Shown here: piece by piece, positions 24,632 to 32,991 of the stretch
How the letters are laid out: each line of letters starts with the position of its first letter
Position numbering within the stretch: position 1 is the stretch's first letter
Origin: Firmicutes bacterium ASF500
GTDB taxonomy: Bacteria; Bacillota; Clostridia; Oscillospirales; Oscillospiraceae
NCBI GenBank assembly: GCA_000492175.2
Contig: CP097573.1
Coordinates: 62,001 to 126,000 of the forward strand
Length of the DNA: 64,000 nucleotides
Direction of reading: 5' to 3'
Notes under the pieces: generated by a model
The model's database searches: none
What the model was told of the DNA's origin: nothing
Seen by the model: the letters and a program-made list of their open reading frames with translations, nothing else
Position numbers and translations under genes: made by a program

Positions 24632-26456
24632 CTTGAAAAAGTACATTCTCCCCAATTTTCCCTATGTGTTCATGGCCTGGGCCTGTTTGAAGCTGGGGAC
24701 GGCCTACCGTCTGGCGGCTGGGGCCAACGCCGGGGAGAAGCTGGTGGGCATGATGAATACCATCAACACGGCCTTTGCCTCCCCCGCCCCTGGGCTGGTC
24801 CCGGCGGACTGGCTGGTAGGGATCACGGGGGCGGCGGCCATCCGGCTGTTCGTCTACGTCAAGGCCAAGAACGCGAAAAAATTTCGCCGTGACGAGGAGT
24901 ACGGATCGGCGCGTTGGGGCGGCCCTAAAGATATAGCCCCTTTCGTCGATCCCAAGTTTGAGAAAAACGTCATTCTCTCCGGGACAGAATTTCTCACCAC
25001 CAACACCCGGCCCAAAAACCCGGCCAACGCCCGAAACCTCAACGCCTGCGTGATCGGCTCCTCCGGCTCCGGCAAGACCCGGTTCTGGCTCACCCCTCAG
25101 CTCCTCCAGGCCCATTCCTCCTATGTGGTGGTGGACCCCAAGGGCGGGGTGCTGTCCCAGGTTGGCTATTTTCTCCAGCGGAAAAAAGGGTACAAAATCA
25201 AGGTTTTCAACAGTATCGACTTCTCACGCTCCATGCACTATAACCCCCTGGCCTATATCAAAAATGAGGCGGATATTCTGAAATTCGTGAACACTTTGAT
25301 AGCCAATACCAAGGGGGAGGGCAAGGAGGGGGACCCGTTCTGGACCAAATCGGAGACGCTTTTATACTGCGCCCTGATTGCCTATATCATCTTCGAGGGC
25401 CCGGAGGAGGACCGGAACATGAACACGCTGGTGGATATGATTTCGGGAATGGAGGTCAAGGAGGACGACCCGGATTTTATGAACGCCATCGACTATATGT
25501 TCAAGGGCCTGGAGAAGCGCAAGCCGGATTGCTTCGCCGTGAAGCAGTACAAGAAGTACAAATTAGCCAGCGGCAAGACCGCCCGCTCCATACTTATTAG
25601 CTGCGGGGCAAGGCTGGCCCCCTTTGACATTCCCCAGCTCCGGGAGATCATGAGCTACGACGAAATGGAGCTGGACCGCCTGGGAGACAAGCGGACGGCG
25701 GCTTTCTTCATCATCAGCGACACGGACACCACCTACAATTTCATTGTGGCCCTGGCGTTCTCCCAGATGTTCAACCTCCTGTGCGAGAGGGCGGACAATG
25801 TGCATGGAGGCCGTCTGCCCCACCACGTCCGGGTGCTGTGGGACGAGGCCGCCAACACGGGGCAGGTCCCGAACCTGGAGAAGCTGGTGGCGGTGATCCG
25901 CTCCCGCGAGGTCAGCCTGACCCTGTTCTATCAGGCCCAGTCCCAGTGCAAGGCCATTTACAAGGACAACGCCGAGACGATCATGGGCAACATGGACAGC
26001 GTGGTTTTCCTGGGCGGGCGGGAGCACTCCACCGTCAAGGAGATTTCCGAGGCGTGGCTGGGCAAGCAAACCATTTCCATGCAGACCGACAGCCGGTCCC
26101 GCGGGCAGTCCGAGAGTTACAGCCAGAACACCCAGCGCCTGGGCCGGGAGCTTATGACCATGGACGAGCTCACCACCATGCCCGGCGACAAGTGCATTTT
26201 ACAGCTCCGGGGGCTGCGGCCCTTTTTCTCCCCCAAGTACGACTTGAAGCAGCACCCCAATTACCGCTATACGGCGGAGGCGGACAAGAAAAATGCCTTT
26301 GACCTGTCCCGTCTGATACAGCGCCGTATGGACAAGCTGGACCCCCGCGAGCAATACACCGTGTACGAGGTGGACGTGCCGGACGAGGCGAACATAGGCG
26401 AGGACGAGGACATCTTCAACTATGACGACCTGGACGACCCGGATGTTTTCGTGTAG
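24618..26456 (+). CDS. VirD4/TraG type IV coupling protein
   Basis: GTG 24618 has an AAAAAGGAGG site. Two N-terminal hydrophobic segments are followed by the Walker A motif (CVIGSSGSGKTRFWL), VVDPKGG, a Walker B-like HVRVLWDEAANTG and the motif QAQSQ. This 612-residue ATPase delivers the relaxase-DNA complex to the secretion channel. Its acidic C-terminus (EDEDIFNYDDLDD) is duplicated at 28684-28812 beyond an inserted gene, with slightly different final codons. Confidence 0.95.
   Translation: MKKGSLKKYILPNFPYVFMAWACLKLGTAYRLAAGANAGEKLVGMMNTINTAFASPAPGLVPADWLVGITGAAAIRLFVYVKAKNAKKFRRDEEYGSARWGGPKDIAPFVDPKFEKNVILSGTEFLTTNTRPKNPANARNLNACVIGSSGSGKTRFWLTPQLLQAHSSYVVVDPKGGVLSQVGYFLQRKKGYKIKVFNSIDFSRSMHYNPLAYIKNEADILKFVNTLIANTKGEGKEGDPFWTKSETLLYCALIAYIIFEGPEEDRNMNTLVDMISGMEVKEDDPDFMNAIDYMFKGLEKRKPDCFAVKQYKKYKLASGKTARSILISCGARLAPFDIPQLREIMSYDEMELDRLGDKRTAAFFIISDTDTTYNFIVALAFSQMFNLLCERADNVHGGRLPHHVRVLWDEAANTGQVPNLEKLVAVIRSREVSLTLFYQAQSQCKAIYKDNAETIMGNMDSVVFLGGREHSTVKEISEAWLGKQTISMQTDSRSRGQSESYSQNTQRLGRELMTMDELTTMPGDKCILQLRGLRPFFSPKYDLKQHPNYRYTAEADKKNAFDLSRLIQRRMDKLDPREQYTVYEVDVPDEANIGEDEDIFNYDDLDDPDVFV
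26327..26443 (+). repeat. 117-bp direct repeat, copy A (virD4 3' end)
   Basis: This matches 28683-28799 with a single mismatch (T versus C in a Val/Ala codon). The sequences diverge just before the stop codons. Confidence 0.93.
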
Positions 26457-26470
26457 ATATGACTAAGAAT

Positions 26471-26508
26471 AATACAGCCCCTGGGTTCAAATTACCAGGG
26501 GCTGTATT
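26471..26508. terminator. Bidirectional terminator between virD4 and the ATPase gene
   Basis: A 14-bp perfect stem AATACAGCCCCTGG/CCAGGGGCTGTATT with a 10-nt loop separates two convergent genes. Confidence 0.85.
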
Positions 26509-26514
26509 ACCTCA

Positions 26515-28551
26515 TCATGTATTATCAATAACAGTTCTTATATTAGGTGTAAATAATTTGTCAAAAAGAATCTGGTTTCTTTCCTTTGCATCTCTAAGTA
26601 ATTTATCAAAGGATATTACCTCAATGTATGCACCGGGATCGGGAATATAGCCAAAATATCCCTCTCCATCGGGTGTAATACGCAACCCAGAAAATTTTGC
26701 GTCCTCTTTCAAAGAATCGGTCATATCTGCAACAACATAGCAATAAAAAGCCGTATTTGATACGTTGCCGAATGGTCTACCATTTGCACGCATTTTCTTT
26801 CCCGCTTTTATTTCTTCAACATATCTTAACACCTGATGAATTGGATTTTTATCATCCGCCTTTAAATCATTTCGATTTGGCTTTTTAAATTCGATTATAG
26901 TTATAGAATTAAATTGGCTATCCTTGTCTGAAAAAGATATGGCTTCATCAAAAATCGCTATATCCATTCGGCTATCAGAATTTGAATCAATAACAGGAAT
27001 TGATTTCATTAGTTTATCAGAAGCCAAAAAATTATGGTAAGCTAACCTCTCGTCGATTATCCAAAGGTTCATCTCCTCAAAGCTAATATCATTCGAAGTG
27101 TAACGCATCGGGCAAATAATCGAATGTATACTTTCTTCCGAGGCATACTTTCCATCGGCAGTAAGCTGTAAAGAATTTTCTAACAAGTCCAATATAACTT
27201 TTCGGCGGACAATATACTCCGCAAGACTTGTTTTACTTATGCCGTTTAGTTGTTTATAGTACTTATCATATCGCGACCTTATTTCACTCGGCGAAAGTAG
27301 GTTTTTAGAAACCTCCTCTTGTAACTGTTCTCCTGTTTGTTTAATTTCAAAATCCCATTGTAAAAGTTCTTTATATAGAGCAACATCTAATTCTTTATCA
27401 CTGATATTAGGCGAAATTGCATCCAAGGTAGATGGCCGTTGAGCAATTAGATAGCGATATTTGGGCTGGCGATGACTAATATAATCATCTATACGTTTTT
27501 TCTTTTGCTTGCTTATTTCATCTAGGTAATCACTCAAATATGCAACTACATATTCACTTGCTGAATCAATCAATTCTTTTTCTGGTAAGTTATGATCCCA
27601 ATCAATTTGACCATTCCGCTCAAATTCAAAATTTGTTCGCGAGGAGTTTACCGCAGAGTCTAAGTAGTCGCTTGTTAGAAATCCTGCATAGTAGAATCCT
27701 TGCCCATCTTCCTCTTGTATTCGTCCTTGCAAATTAGGCAAAACCTTATTCAAGTTATACGATTTTACTTCTCTTTTATTTGCGCAAAGATGTAACTCAT
27801 GTGTTGTTACTCCTCCAGGCATTTTTACATGGTAAAGTATGAATTGCCTACCATCAATAGAAAATCTATCTTGGTGCAAAGAATCTTTTATGCAGTTTTC
27901 ATAGTAATCGTTTAGACAAAATTGTTCACCCAAATTATCTCGAACTACAATTTTGGGGCAATTATCAAACAAAAAATAAATCAAACAGTGTTCGATAATC
28001 CTTTTTGAGAGAATTTCAAGTGAAAGCGGACTTTTGTCTCGAAAATTTCGCTTAAAATCAATCAGTCTAATTGTTGTCCGATTTTGGTGCGACTGTGTGT
28101 CTTGCAAATTATCATCAGGTGTTATGCCACTGAGGTCAAAATAAAATATACGCTCTTTCCAAGCCCCATTTTCGAAAAAAGTGCTTGATATTTCAACTTT
28201 TTCAAATGCTTTAAGCCAAAGAAATCGACCTATTCCTTTGCAGCCTTTTTTCCATTTGAGAGAAGAATCAGCCGTCCTAAAGGATTGGTAGTTGTCTGTT
28301 GAAAATCCCTTTCCATTATCTATAATCGTGAATGATTCGAATGGAGTTATCTCCATTTTTCCATCCATATCATATTTGGTTGTTTCTTGACGTTCAGCCA
28401 GAACCTCAATTACCTTATCTTCGTTGGAGACAGTATCTTCAAGTGACTGAATTGAATTTACAACGGCTTCAAATAAAGGCCAGAGAGATTTATATTCGGG
28501 AAGGAATGTATTATTTATCCTTCCACGTAAATCAATGGTGAACTGTGCCAT
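26515..28551 (-). CDS. GHKL ATPase with C-terminal nuclease-like domain (candidate defence)
   Basis: The ~678-residue protein has GHKL ATPase motifs in its N-terminal third: LFEAVVNSIQSLED (N box), FTIIDNGKGFS (G1) and KGCKGIGRFLWLKAF (G2). The C-terminal part has MDIAIFDE and SITIIEFKKPNRND, an Asp...Glu-X-Lys arrangement like PD-(D/E)XK nucleases. Prokaryotic MutL/MORC-like GHKL proteins are often found in restriction or defence settings. ATG 28551 with AAAGGAG is chosen over a frame open to 28626. It is markedly AT-rich and inserted between virD4 repeats. Confidence 0.75.
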   Translation of the reverse strand: MAQFTIDLRGRINNTFLPEYKSLWPLFEAVVNSIQSLEDTVSNEDKVIEVLAERQETTKYDMDGKMEITPFESFTIIDNGKGFSTDNYQSFRTADSSLKWKKGCKGIGRFLWLKAFEKVEISSTFFENGAWKERIFYFDLSGITPDDNLQDTQSHQNRTTIRLIDFKRNFRDKSPLSLEILSKRIIEHCLIYFLFDNCPKIVVRDNLGEQFCLNDYYENCIKDSLHQDRFSIDGRQFILYHVKMPGGVTTHELHLCANKREVKSYNLNKVLPNLQGRIQEEDGQGFYYAGFLTSDYLDSAVNSSRTNFEFERNGQIDWDHNLPEKELIDSASEYVVAYLSDYLDEISKQKKKRIDDYISHRQPKYRYLIAQRPSTLDAISPNISDKELDVALYKELLQWDFEIKQTGEQLQEEVSKNLLSPSEIRSRYDKYYKQLNGISKTSLAEYIVRRKVILDLLENSLQLTADGKYASEESIHSIICPMRYTSNDISFEEMNLWIIDERLAYHNFLASDKLMKSIPVIDSNSDSRMDIAIFDEAISFSDKDSQFNSITIIEFKKPNRNDLKADDKNPIHQVLRYVEEIKAGKKMRANGRPFGNVSNTAFYCYVVADMTDSLKEDAKFSGLRITPDGEGYFGYIPDPGAYIEVISFDKLLRDAKERNQILFDKLFTPNIRTVIDNT

Positions 28552-28682
28552 ATAGAGAACAGCTCCTTTCTCATTGTCTGCGCTTTGCCAAATCTGCCTA
28601 TACTTTTGATATGGCTCATTATACACTAAAATACGGCTCTCTACAACACAAAAATATGCAGTATTTTTAATAGATTAGTCTA

Positions 28683-28812
28683 TATGGACAAGCTGGACCC
28701 CCGCGAGCAATACACCGTGTACGAGGCGGACGTGCCGGACGAGGCGAACATAGGCGAGGACGAGGACATCTTCAACTATGACGACCTGGACGACCCGGAC
28801 GCTTTTGTATAA
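28683..28812 (+). pseudogene. Detached virD4 3' end (repeat copy B)
   Basis: The in-frame remnant encodes the last ~42 residues of VirD4 (MDKLDPREQYTVYEADV ... DDPDAFV) with a TAA stop, followed directly by palindrome copy 3. This is probably the ancestral end of virD4, displaced by the inserted ATPase gene. Confidence 0.88.
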
Positions 28813-28813
28813 C

Positions 28814-28834
28814 CTCTGGACACCGTGTCCAGAG
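28814..28834. repeat. Palindrome copy 3 (after the virD4 remnant)
   Basis: The arms CTCTGGACAC and GTGTCCAGAG surround C. It starts 1 bp after the TAA. Confidence 0.9.
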
Positions 28835-28841
28835 CGTTCCT

Positions 28842-28866
28842 GCCACCCTCCAAGGGTGGCTTTTTT
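28842..28866 (+). terminator. Terminator after virD4 remnant
   Basis: GCCACCCT/AGGGTGGC with a 3-nt loop and six T residues. Confidence 0.88.
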
Positions 28867-28906
28867 CATGGCCGGGATAACATTCCCGGAGAATATGGAG
28901 GTTTAT

Positions 28907-29047
28907 ATGGAGTTCTTTTCTTCCGCTATCACCACCTTGCAGACCCTCGTTGTGGCCCTGGGCGCTGGTCTGGGCGTGTGGGGCGTCGTCAATCTCCTGG
29001 AGGGCTACGGGTCGGATAACCCTGGCTCCAATGCTCATGTACGGTAA
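28907..29047 (+). pseudogene. maff-2 (small pilin-like membrane protein), 5' part
   Basis: ATG 28907 follows GGAGG. The sequence MEFFSSAITTLQTLVVALGA through NLLEGYGSDNPGS is the first half of the Maff-2 family, small two-helix membrane proteins in Tn1549-like conjugation modules. The homology stops after about residue 41, and the frame ends at TAA 29047 in the inserted element. The second half is at 38128-38205. Confidence 0.85.
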
Positions 29048-29131
29048 AGAAGCAAGCAACCGAAAACAAGAGATAGACCGCCAGCACTACACTATTCCGA
29101 ACCAAAGACCAAAAGACAAGCATTATGGAAA

Positions 29132-29257
29132 TGTGCATAACAGGCTATGGAATCATGGATAACCCTATTCACAGCACATGGAAAAGCTAAAGTGCAGCTT
29201 TCCCACGTCCTGCAAACAGAGTTACCCACAATTCCATAAGACAGCCAGTTATACACA
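29132..29257. other. Possible replication origin: DnaA-box-like cluster
   Basis: TTATGCACA (complement of 29132-29140) and TTATACACA (29249-29257) fit the DnaA consensus TTATNCACA; TTACCCACA (29222-29230) is close. The surrounding 397-bp gene-free stretch (29046-29442) is AT-rich. The element encodes RepA-like and DnaC-like proteins, which fits an excised, replicating form. Confidence 0.45.
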
Positions 29258-29388
29258 TTCCCACAATGCCGACTACTGCGGAATCCTCTCATACCTATCT
29301 ACAAAAACATGATAAGGATTAAATATCTTAATTTGGAAATAATTGTGGGCAGCAAAAATAATGATACTTCACACTTTCAAAAAAATAC

Positions 29389-29417
29389 TTGCGTGCGCAC
29401 GCATTTTGCTGTATAAT
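29389..29417 (+). promoter_or_regulatory. marR-MATE promoter with palindromic operator
   Basis: TTGCGT (29389) and TATAAT (29412) are spaced 17 bp. The perfect 14-bp palindrome TGCGTGCGCACGCA (29390-29403) covers the -35, as expected for autorepression by the MarR protein encoded next. Confidence 0.75.
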
Positions 29418-29442
29418 ACTTGCGGTTAGGAGGAATATATCT

Positions 29443-29892
29443 ATGCGACTATTAAAATGGCTTTCAGTAACAGACCGATTTTACAAAATCTATTTGGACA
29501 AACAGCTTGCCCCCTTTGGAATCAACAACAGTCAATATATGTTCTTAATCAAAATCTGCCATTCGCCCGGTATTCTACAAGATTCTTTGTTGGATATGTT
29601 TTATGTTCATCCGAGCAATGTTGTACGGACGGTTGCGGCATTAGAAAAGCAGGGAATGATTACACGCTCTCCCCATGATAAGGATAAGCGGACGTGTAAG
29701 CTGTATCCTACAGAAAAAGCATTGTCTATTATTGACGAGATACAGACGATATGCGAAAAGACAGAAGCTCTTTTATTGCAGGGTATAAGCGAATCCAATC
29801 AGAACCTTTTTATGGATTTCTTAATGCAGGCGGGCAAAAATATCACATCGGAACTCCATATAGAGAGAAAGGGGGAGGAATTCAATGACTGA
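29443..29892 (+). CDS. MarR-family repressor
   Basis: ATG 29443 has AGGAGG nine bases upstream; the frame opens earlier (29389) inside the promoter. The 149-residue protein has a winged-helix core (LLDMFYVHPSNVVRTVAALEKQGMITR, DKDKRTCKLYPTEKA) flanked by dimerisation helices. It is coupled to the MATE gene by an 8-bp overlap, resembling the MepR-MepA arrangement, so it probably represses the pump until a ligand binds. Confidence 0.9.
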   Translation: MRLLKWLSVTDRFYKIYLDKQLAPFGINNSQYMFLIKICHSPGILQDSLLDMFYVHPSNVVRTVAALEKQGMITRSPHDKDKRTCKLYPTEKALSIIDEIQTICEKTEALLLQGISESNQNLFMDFLMQAGKNITSELHIERKGEEFND

Positions 29893-31264
29893 AAATCCGC
29901 TGGGCTATGAAAAAATTTCAACGCTGTTGAAAAATTTTGCTGTTCCAAGTATTGTTGCGTCTCTTGTCGGCTCAATCTACAATATTGTGGATCAGATTTT
30001 TATTGGTCAAGGGGTCGGCTATTTGGGAAATGCAGCAACCAATGTTGCCTACCCGTTCTCTACCATCTGCCTTGCCATTGCACTGTTGGTCGGAATTGGA
30101 AGTGCTTCCCGTGTCTCCCTCTGTCTTGGACGCAAAGAGCCGAAAGCTGCCGCCAAAGCAGCGGGAAATGGTATTGTTCTGATGGGGATTTTCGGAATTA
30201 TTTATTTGTTGATTGGCGAAGCTCTGCTGCCTTTGCTCCTAAAGGCATTTGGGGCAACGACAGATGTTTTTCCATATGCAAAGCAATATGCCGGAATCAC
30301 ATTGATTGGAATGCCGTTTCTCATCGTAACGAATGGCATGAGCAATTTGATTCGAGCAGACGGAAAACCAAAGTATTCAATGGTCTGCATGGTTGTGGGA
30401 GCTATTGTCAATACCATTCTTGACCCCATTTTTATTTTTGCCTGCGATTGGGGAATTGCCGGCGGAGCCTGGGCAACGGTCATTGGACAAATTTTTTCCT
30501 TCATACTCGCACTCCGTTATCTATGGCGTTTCCAAACAATTCATTTTGAAAAAGAGTCGTTTTTATTGGACATCAGAGAAAGCCTGAAAATTTGCAGCAT
30601 GGGAATCAGCAGCAGCTCAAACCAGATTGCAGTTACCGTGATTCAAATCATTCAGTACAATTCGTTGACTTATTACGGCGCATTAACAAAATATGGAACG
30701 GATATTCCCTTAGCTGCTTGCGGAATCGTTATGAAAACAAATGCTATCCTTCTTGCGATTGTTGTGGGAATCTCGCAGGGAACACAGCCGATTATCGGCT
30801 TCAACTATGGGGCAAGGCAATATCATCGTGTACGGGAGGCTTATCTGCTTGCAGTAAAATGGAACCTCGTTGTTTCTGCTATTGGTTTCATCGCATTTCA
30901 ATTTTTCCCGCATTCTATCATTTCATTGTTCGGAGACGGCGACGAGCTGTATTTTGAATTTGCCGTTTTGTTCATGCGCACCTATCTTTTCATGGTGTTG
31001 GTAAATGGTGTACAGTTGCTTTCTTCCAGCTTTTTTACGGCAATAGGAAAAGCGTTAAAAGGTGCTCTGCTGGCATTAACAAGGCAGACCTTTTTCTTGA
31101 TTCCGCTTACCTTGCTGCTCCCGCTTCGCTTCGGAATTATGGGAGTATTGCTTGCGGGACCTGTTGCTGATTTTTCAGCGTTTGTGCTATCTGTTGTGCT
31201 AGTGGGGATAGAATTAAGAAAACAAAAAAATGCAATATATATTAATCAAACTAGTCCACAGTAA
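29885..31264 (+). CDS. MATE multidrug efflux pump
   Basis: The 459-residue protein has twelve hydrophobic segments and typical MATE motifs: AVPSIVASLVGSIYNIVDQIF near the N-terminus, GNAATNVAYPF, GMSNLIRADGKPKYSM and GISQGTQPIIGFNYGARQY in the second half. It would export cationic drugs using an ion gradient. It is the adaptive cargo of the mobilizable element. Confidence 0.92.
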   Translation: MTENPLGYEKISTLLKNFAVPSIVASLVGSIYNIVDQIFIGQGVGYLGNAATNVAYPFSTICLAIALLVGIGSASRVSLCLGRKEPKAAAKAAGNGIVLMGIFGIIYLLIGEALLPLLLKAFGATTDVFPYAKQYAGITLIGMPFLIVTNGMSNLIRADGKPKYSMVCMVVGAIVNTILDPIFIFACDWGIAGGAWATVIGQIFSFILALRYLWRFQTIHFEKESFLLDIRESLKICSMGISSSSNQIAVTVIQIIQYNSLTYYGALTKYGTDIPLAACGIVMKTNAILLAIVVGISQGTQPIIGFNYGARQYHRVREAYLLAVKWNLVVSAIGFIAFQFFPHSIISLFGDGDELYFEFAVLFMRTYLFMVLVNGVQLLSSSFFTAIGKALKGALLALTRQTFFLIPLTLLLPLRFGIMGVLLAGPVADFSAFVLSVVLVGIELRKQKNAIYINQTSPQ

Positions 31265-31414
31265 AATGAACGGGCTATGCCCGCCGTTGACACACCATCT
31301 GTTTTCACAGTTGAGCAGATAAGAGGAGACAGCAAAACTACTATCACCCATTATCATCATAAAAAGCTATTAAACCATAGCATAATCCCATGTGGGAGAA
31401 AGGGGGAATCGTTT

Positions 31415-31873
31415 ATGCCTTGTACAGAAGCACACAAGGAACACATCATGTATACTTTCAATGGCTATTGCAAGACCGTCATACGCTTTGCGGCTATCAA
31501 CGCATGGCGTGACAGGAGCAGACGGCGGCAAAAGGAAATATCCCTTGAATACCTCACAGAAGAAAAGTTTTACCCTTTAGGCACAACAGACGAATATTTT
31601 GAAGCACCCTATGAAGAATACCCCATTACAATCTGCGGTCAGACAGTTATCCTCACCAATGGGGAACTTGCCGCCGCCCTGTTATCTCTGCCGGAGAAGA
31701 ACCGGGAAATCATTTTCCTTTACTTTTTCGGGCATTACACGCAGCAGGAAATCGGGGAAATGTACGGACGCTGCCGGAGTACGACTGGGTATCAAATCCG
31801 CAGGACTTTACAGCTTCTGCACAAAGAAATGGAGGTGCTTTCACATGGGGAATCCGAACCTTTTACCCTATGA
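31415..31873 (+). CDS. Sigma-70-like regulatory protein (Tn916 Orf7-like)
   Basis: ATG 31415 follows AAAGGGGG; the open frame from 31277 has no support. The ~152-residue protein has a region 2-like stretch (NGYCKTVIRFAAINAWRDRSR) and a C-terminal region 4 helix-turn-helix (LPEKNREIIFLYFFGHYTQQEIGE). Such proteins are paired with a short Orf8-like partner in Tn916-type elements and influence their transcription. It overlaps the next gene by 29 bp. Confidence 0.8.
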   Translation: MPCTEAHKEHIMYTFNGYCKTVIRFAAINAWRDRSRRRQKEISLEYLTEEKFYPLGTTDEYFEAPYEEYPITICGQTVILTNGELAAALLSLPEKNREIIFLYFFGHYTQQEIGEMYGRCRSTTGYQIRRTLQLLHKEMEVLSHGESEPFTL

Positions 31874-32069
31874 AACGATTGTCCGGGCGACCAGCGGAGA
31901 GCCAGAAGCCGTGGACGAGGTTTTACGGCATTACAGCAAGCGAATCCGAATTGCCGCCATTGAAAACGGGCATATCGACAGGGATACCGAGGACAGCATA
32001 AAATCCCGGCTTGTTGCCGCATTGTTCAAGTTCCGTTTTGACGAACAGCCATACCCCAAAACTGAATAA
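31845..32069 (+). CDS. Short helix-turn-helix partner (Tn916 Orf8-like)
   Basis: The 74-residue protein MGNPNLLPYETIVRATSGEP with HYSKRIRIAAIENGHID and DSIKSRLVAALFKFRFDE is the usual small companion of the sigma-like protein. ATG 31845 has GGAGGTG upstream within the preceding gene. A terminator follows. Confidence 0.8.
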   Translation: MGNPNLLPYETIVRATSGEPEAVDEVLRHYSKRIRIAAIENGHIDRDTEDSIKSRLVAALFKFRFDEQPYPKTE

Positions 32070-32097
32070 CCGCCGCTACATAGAACGGTACACCAAG

Positions 32098-32130
32098 ACA
32101 GGAAATCAAGAAAAGGTTTCCTGTTTTTTT
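32098..32130 (+). terminator. Terminator after the sigma-like pair
   Basis: An 8-bp stem ACAGGAAA/TTTCCTGT with an 11-nt loop is followed by T7. Confidence 0.8.
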
Positions 32131-32595
32131 GCGCCCATTTTTGGCATTTTCAAAAATCGCCAGTATTATGCCGTGCAAAGGGAAATAGAAAGAAATTCCC
32201 TCTCCCGTTTGGCAAAACCGCAGGCTGTCCGTGGAGGGCGAGCGAAAAGAAATTTTCACAAATTCCCGCCTATTCCGGCTTGCGTGGTGTTGTAAGGAAT
32301 AGAGGGGAATTTACAAAAATCAACGTCCATTTTGCTTTTTACTGGTTTGTAGGTATTAGCGGGAGAAATATCGCCGCAACTTTGGCAAAATCCCCGCTTG
32401 CGGCACTAAAAGTATTGAGGGAAGCCTACACAGAGGAAGCCGCCACTTTCTAAGAGCAAGATTCTACCACAGTACCAAATTTCGCTAATCGCTCATTTTG
32501 TCCTGCGGGAATCTTGTTGGGGTTGCCACCCCAAGCCCGCCTTTTTGCGGCTTGCGCCGCTTGAAAAAATCCACCCATGAAAGGAGTTGAAGCCC
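32131..32595. other. Gene-free region with candidate oriT
   Basis: No credible ORF is present. At 32517-32551 an inverted repeat TTGGGGT-N4-ACCCCAA is followed seven bases later by TTTTTGCGG, directly upstream of mobC. The same arrangement occurs at 48223-48254 beside the ICE relaxase, which suggests relaxase recognition sites. Confidence 0.5.
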
Positions 32596-32991
32596 ATGAA
32601 AAAATACAACACGCCACACCGCCGCCGGGTAATCAAAACACGCTTGACCGAGGAAGAATACGCCGAGTTTTCCGAGCGTGTCACCCTCTGCAAAATGAGC
32701 CAAGCCGAGTTTATCCGGCAAGCCCTCATTAAGTCAAGCATACGCCCGGTTATCACCGTTTCCCCGGTCAATGATGAATTGTTGTCTGCCGTTGGGAAGC
32801 TAACCGCCGAGTACGGGAAAATCGGCGGCAACTTGAATCAGATTGCCCGCTGTCTGAACGAGTACGGCGCACCCTATAACGCCCTCTCAAAAGAGGTACG
32901 AGCCGCCATATCCGAGCTTGCCGCCTTGAAGTTTGAAGTCTTGCAGAAAGTAGGTGAAGCCGTTGGCAACATTCAAACATATCAGCTCTAA
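32596..32991 (+). CDS. mobC: MobC-type relaxosome protein
   Basis: ATG 32596 follows AAAGGAG; a TTG at 32587 abuts that site. The ~131-residue protein has an N-terminal ribbon-helix-helix (VIKTRLTEEEYAEFSERV, MSQAEFIRQAL) and the MobC motif GKIGGNLNQIARCLNEYG. It helps the relaxase open oriT. Its end overlaps the relaxase start by 38 bp. Confidence 0.88.
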   Translation: MKKYNTPHRRRVIKTRLTEEEYAEFSERVTLCKMSQAEFIRQALIKSSIRPVITVSPVNDELLSAVGKLTAEYGKIGGNLNQIARCLNEYGAPYNALSKEVRAAISELAALKFEVLQKVGEAVGNIQTYQL

